Origin: an uncultured Eubacteriales bacterium
GTDB taxonomy: Bacteria > Bacillota > Clostridia > Oscillospirales > Oscillospiraceae
NCBI GenBank assembly: GCA_900313925.1
Contig: OMTF01000065.1
Coordinates: 1-63,521, forward strand
Reading direction: 5' to 3'
Length of the DNA: 63,521 nucleotides
Every line of letters starts with the position of its first letter. The stretch's first letter is position 1. The notes below the pieces were generated by a model that had not been told where the DNA came from, searched no databases, and saw only the letters and a list, made by a program, of their open reading frames with translations. This document shows, piece after piece, positions 62,619-63,521 of this stretch. Both the position numbers and the translations under genes were made by a program.

Positions 62619-63521
62619 TATTCTGCACCGCCTTTATTTTGATAAAAGGTACCACGACCTCATCGAGCGACATTCCGCCATGCGTCATAACGGCCTCGCC
62701 TTTGATATCAAGTGATTCTCCTACATTACAAATCAAATAATCATATTCTTTGGGAAGATAATACTTCGGATACTCAACCAGCCCATATTTCTGAATTAGA
62801 GACTCTTTATCAGCAAAATCCTTTAGCACCAGCATTTTATGGCTCTTCGTTTCTACTTCCACGCCTGAGCCCATTATTCTTCCGAGACCAACACAAGCAG
62901 TATTGCCGTGGTCAGCCGAGATGTAAACATCAAAGCCATCCGAAAGGAACCGTCGCACCATATTGCTTAGCTTGTTCTGCCCGGCCAGCAATTTTATATC
63001 GTGGAACATACCGATCCGTCCCTGCGTCTGCGCATGTACCATCTCATCAACATCAAGAATGATAACAGCACCGCACCGGACAAAGGAGCCGAAATTCGCA
63101 TCATAGCCGCGCTCATATCCAATCTGAGTGTCTGTATAACCGAGACTCTTGGCACAGGCGATAAACTCCGCTTTTTCCTTGCTCTGTTTCCACGGTTCCA
63201 TAAGCTGGCTTGGATATTTATTCGAGAGCAGGCACTGTCTTGAAATCGAGGTTGTTGATGGAATCATGGCAAAGGCCGCTGACTGCTCATATTTTATTCC
63301 ATTAAATGATGTGGAGAGTACTCTCCAATCGAACTCCGACATTCCGTCCATTACAATGATTACAAATTTCTCACTATGTTCATGCATATAATCCATCGCC
63401 TTGCTAACAAGAACCGGAGAATCCCTATCGATAGCTTGAGAGAGTTTTCCGAACTGCTCCAAGGCATACTGTGCTTTTACCAGCACCATTTTTCCCGAAA
63501 AAGAAATTGATATATGTAGGT
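62611..63521 (-). CDS. pglZ: PglZ-domain protein, N terminus beyond the window
   Basis: The visible 292 residues form an alkaline-phosphatase-type PglZ domain: FVIIVMDGMSEFDWRVLS (metal-binding Asp and Ser), PSTTSISRQCLLSNKYPSQ, VYISADHGNTACVG (Asp-His), and HGGMSLDEVVVPFI at the C terminus. The frame stays open to the window edge, so the ATG at 63489 is not necessarily the start; full PglZ proteins are much longer. PglZ occurs in BREX and related phage-defence systems, where it supports DNA modification or exclusion. Confidence 0.88.
   Translation of the reverse strand, partial: LHISISFSGKMVLVKAQYALEQFGKLSQAIDRDSPVLVSKAMDYMHEHSEKFVIIVMDGMSEFDWRVLSTSFNGIKYEQSAAFAMIPSTTSISRQCLLSNKYPSQLMEPWKQSKEKAEFIACAKSLGYTDTQIGYERGYDANFGSFVRCGAVIILDVDEMVHAQTQGRIGMFHDIKLLAGQNKLSNMVRRFLSDGFDVYISADHGNTACVGLGRIMGSGVEVETKSHKMLVLKDFADKESLIQKYGLVEYPKYYLPKEYDYLICNVGESLDIKGEAVMTHGGMSLDEVVVPFIKIKAVQNNG

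Overview
The window looks like a chromosomal segment of an anaerobic Clostridia-class Bacillota, probably a gut Lachnospiraceae or Oscillospiraceae relative. The evidence is ferredoxin-linked 2-oxoacid oxidoreductases, BofA, an Asp23-FakA operon, ParE/ParC, RecD2, NrdR, an RNase M5-like toprim protein, a sortase/LPXTG pilus locus and strong AGGAGG ribosome binding sites. Most of the DNA is GC-rich. Two stretches are clearly AT-richer: the pilus/adhesin locus (about 27.7-33.8 kb) and the last 3 kb (about 60.5-63.5 kb).

Layout. 1-2 kb: an abrupt join between a minus-strand gene tail and a 5'-truncated korB, then korC, tRNA-Thr and an AT-rich spacer. 2-9.6 kb: a minus-strand genome-maintenance run (uvrB-polA-rimI-tsaD) and a FAD-dependent dehydrogenase. 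9.7-18 kb: tRNA-Gly, a lipoprotein with a decayed transglutaminase fold, parC, a zinc-ribbon membrane protein, parE, bofA and the rpsF-ssb-rpsR operon. 18-25.5 kb: a divergent PFOR/NifJ paralogue, and opposite it an operon of asp23-like, fakA, a TrmN6-like methyltransferase and rsmI. 25.6-27.6 kb: an IS1634-type transposase homologue that has lost its catalytic residues, preceded by its own promoter and a promoter-proximal terminator. 27.8-33.2 kb: sortase, coiled-coil protein, signal peptidase, pilin and LPXTG adhesin. 33.8-43.1 kb: murF, ddl, mreB, recD2, uvrA and ybaK. 43.2-52.3 kb: a decarboxylase remnant, a TetR regulator, gluQ, an HAD phosphatase, an ImmA-like protease, a RluA-type pseudouridine synthase, a methionine gamma-lyase-like PLP enzyme, a HEPN-like small protein, and a glycosyltransferase/NAGPA-domain/membrane-protein cluster. 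52.4-60.4 kb: gdhA with a divergent LysR regulator, a family III CoA-transferase, a DJ-1 protein, a NagB-like protein with altered catalytic residues, nrdR, an RNase M5-like protein and holA. 60.5 kb to the end: an ISLre2 transposase remnant followed by a PglZ-domain gene, a BrxA-like gene and two small unknown genes, which are the downstream part of a probable BREX-related defence island cut by the window edge.

Most genes are housekeeping and are often translationally coupled by ATGA overlaps. The accessory interest lies in (1) the PglZ/BrxA-like cluster with two unrecognised partners, (2) the catalytically dead, singly expressed transposase homologue with its own leader RNA, (3) the pilin-adhesin junction with helical repeat modules inserted into beta domains, and (4) three enzymes whose active-site residues have been replaced (NagB-like, PFOR-like, transglutaminase-like). 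No CRISPR array, rRNA or prophage is visible.
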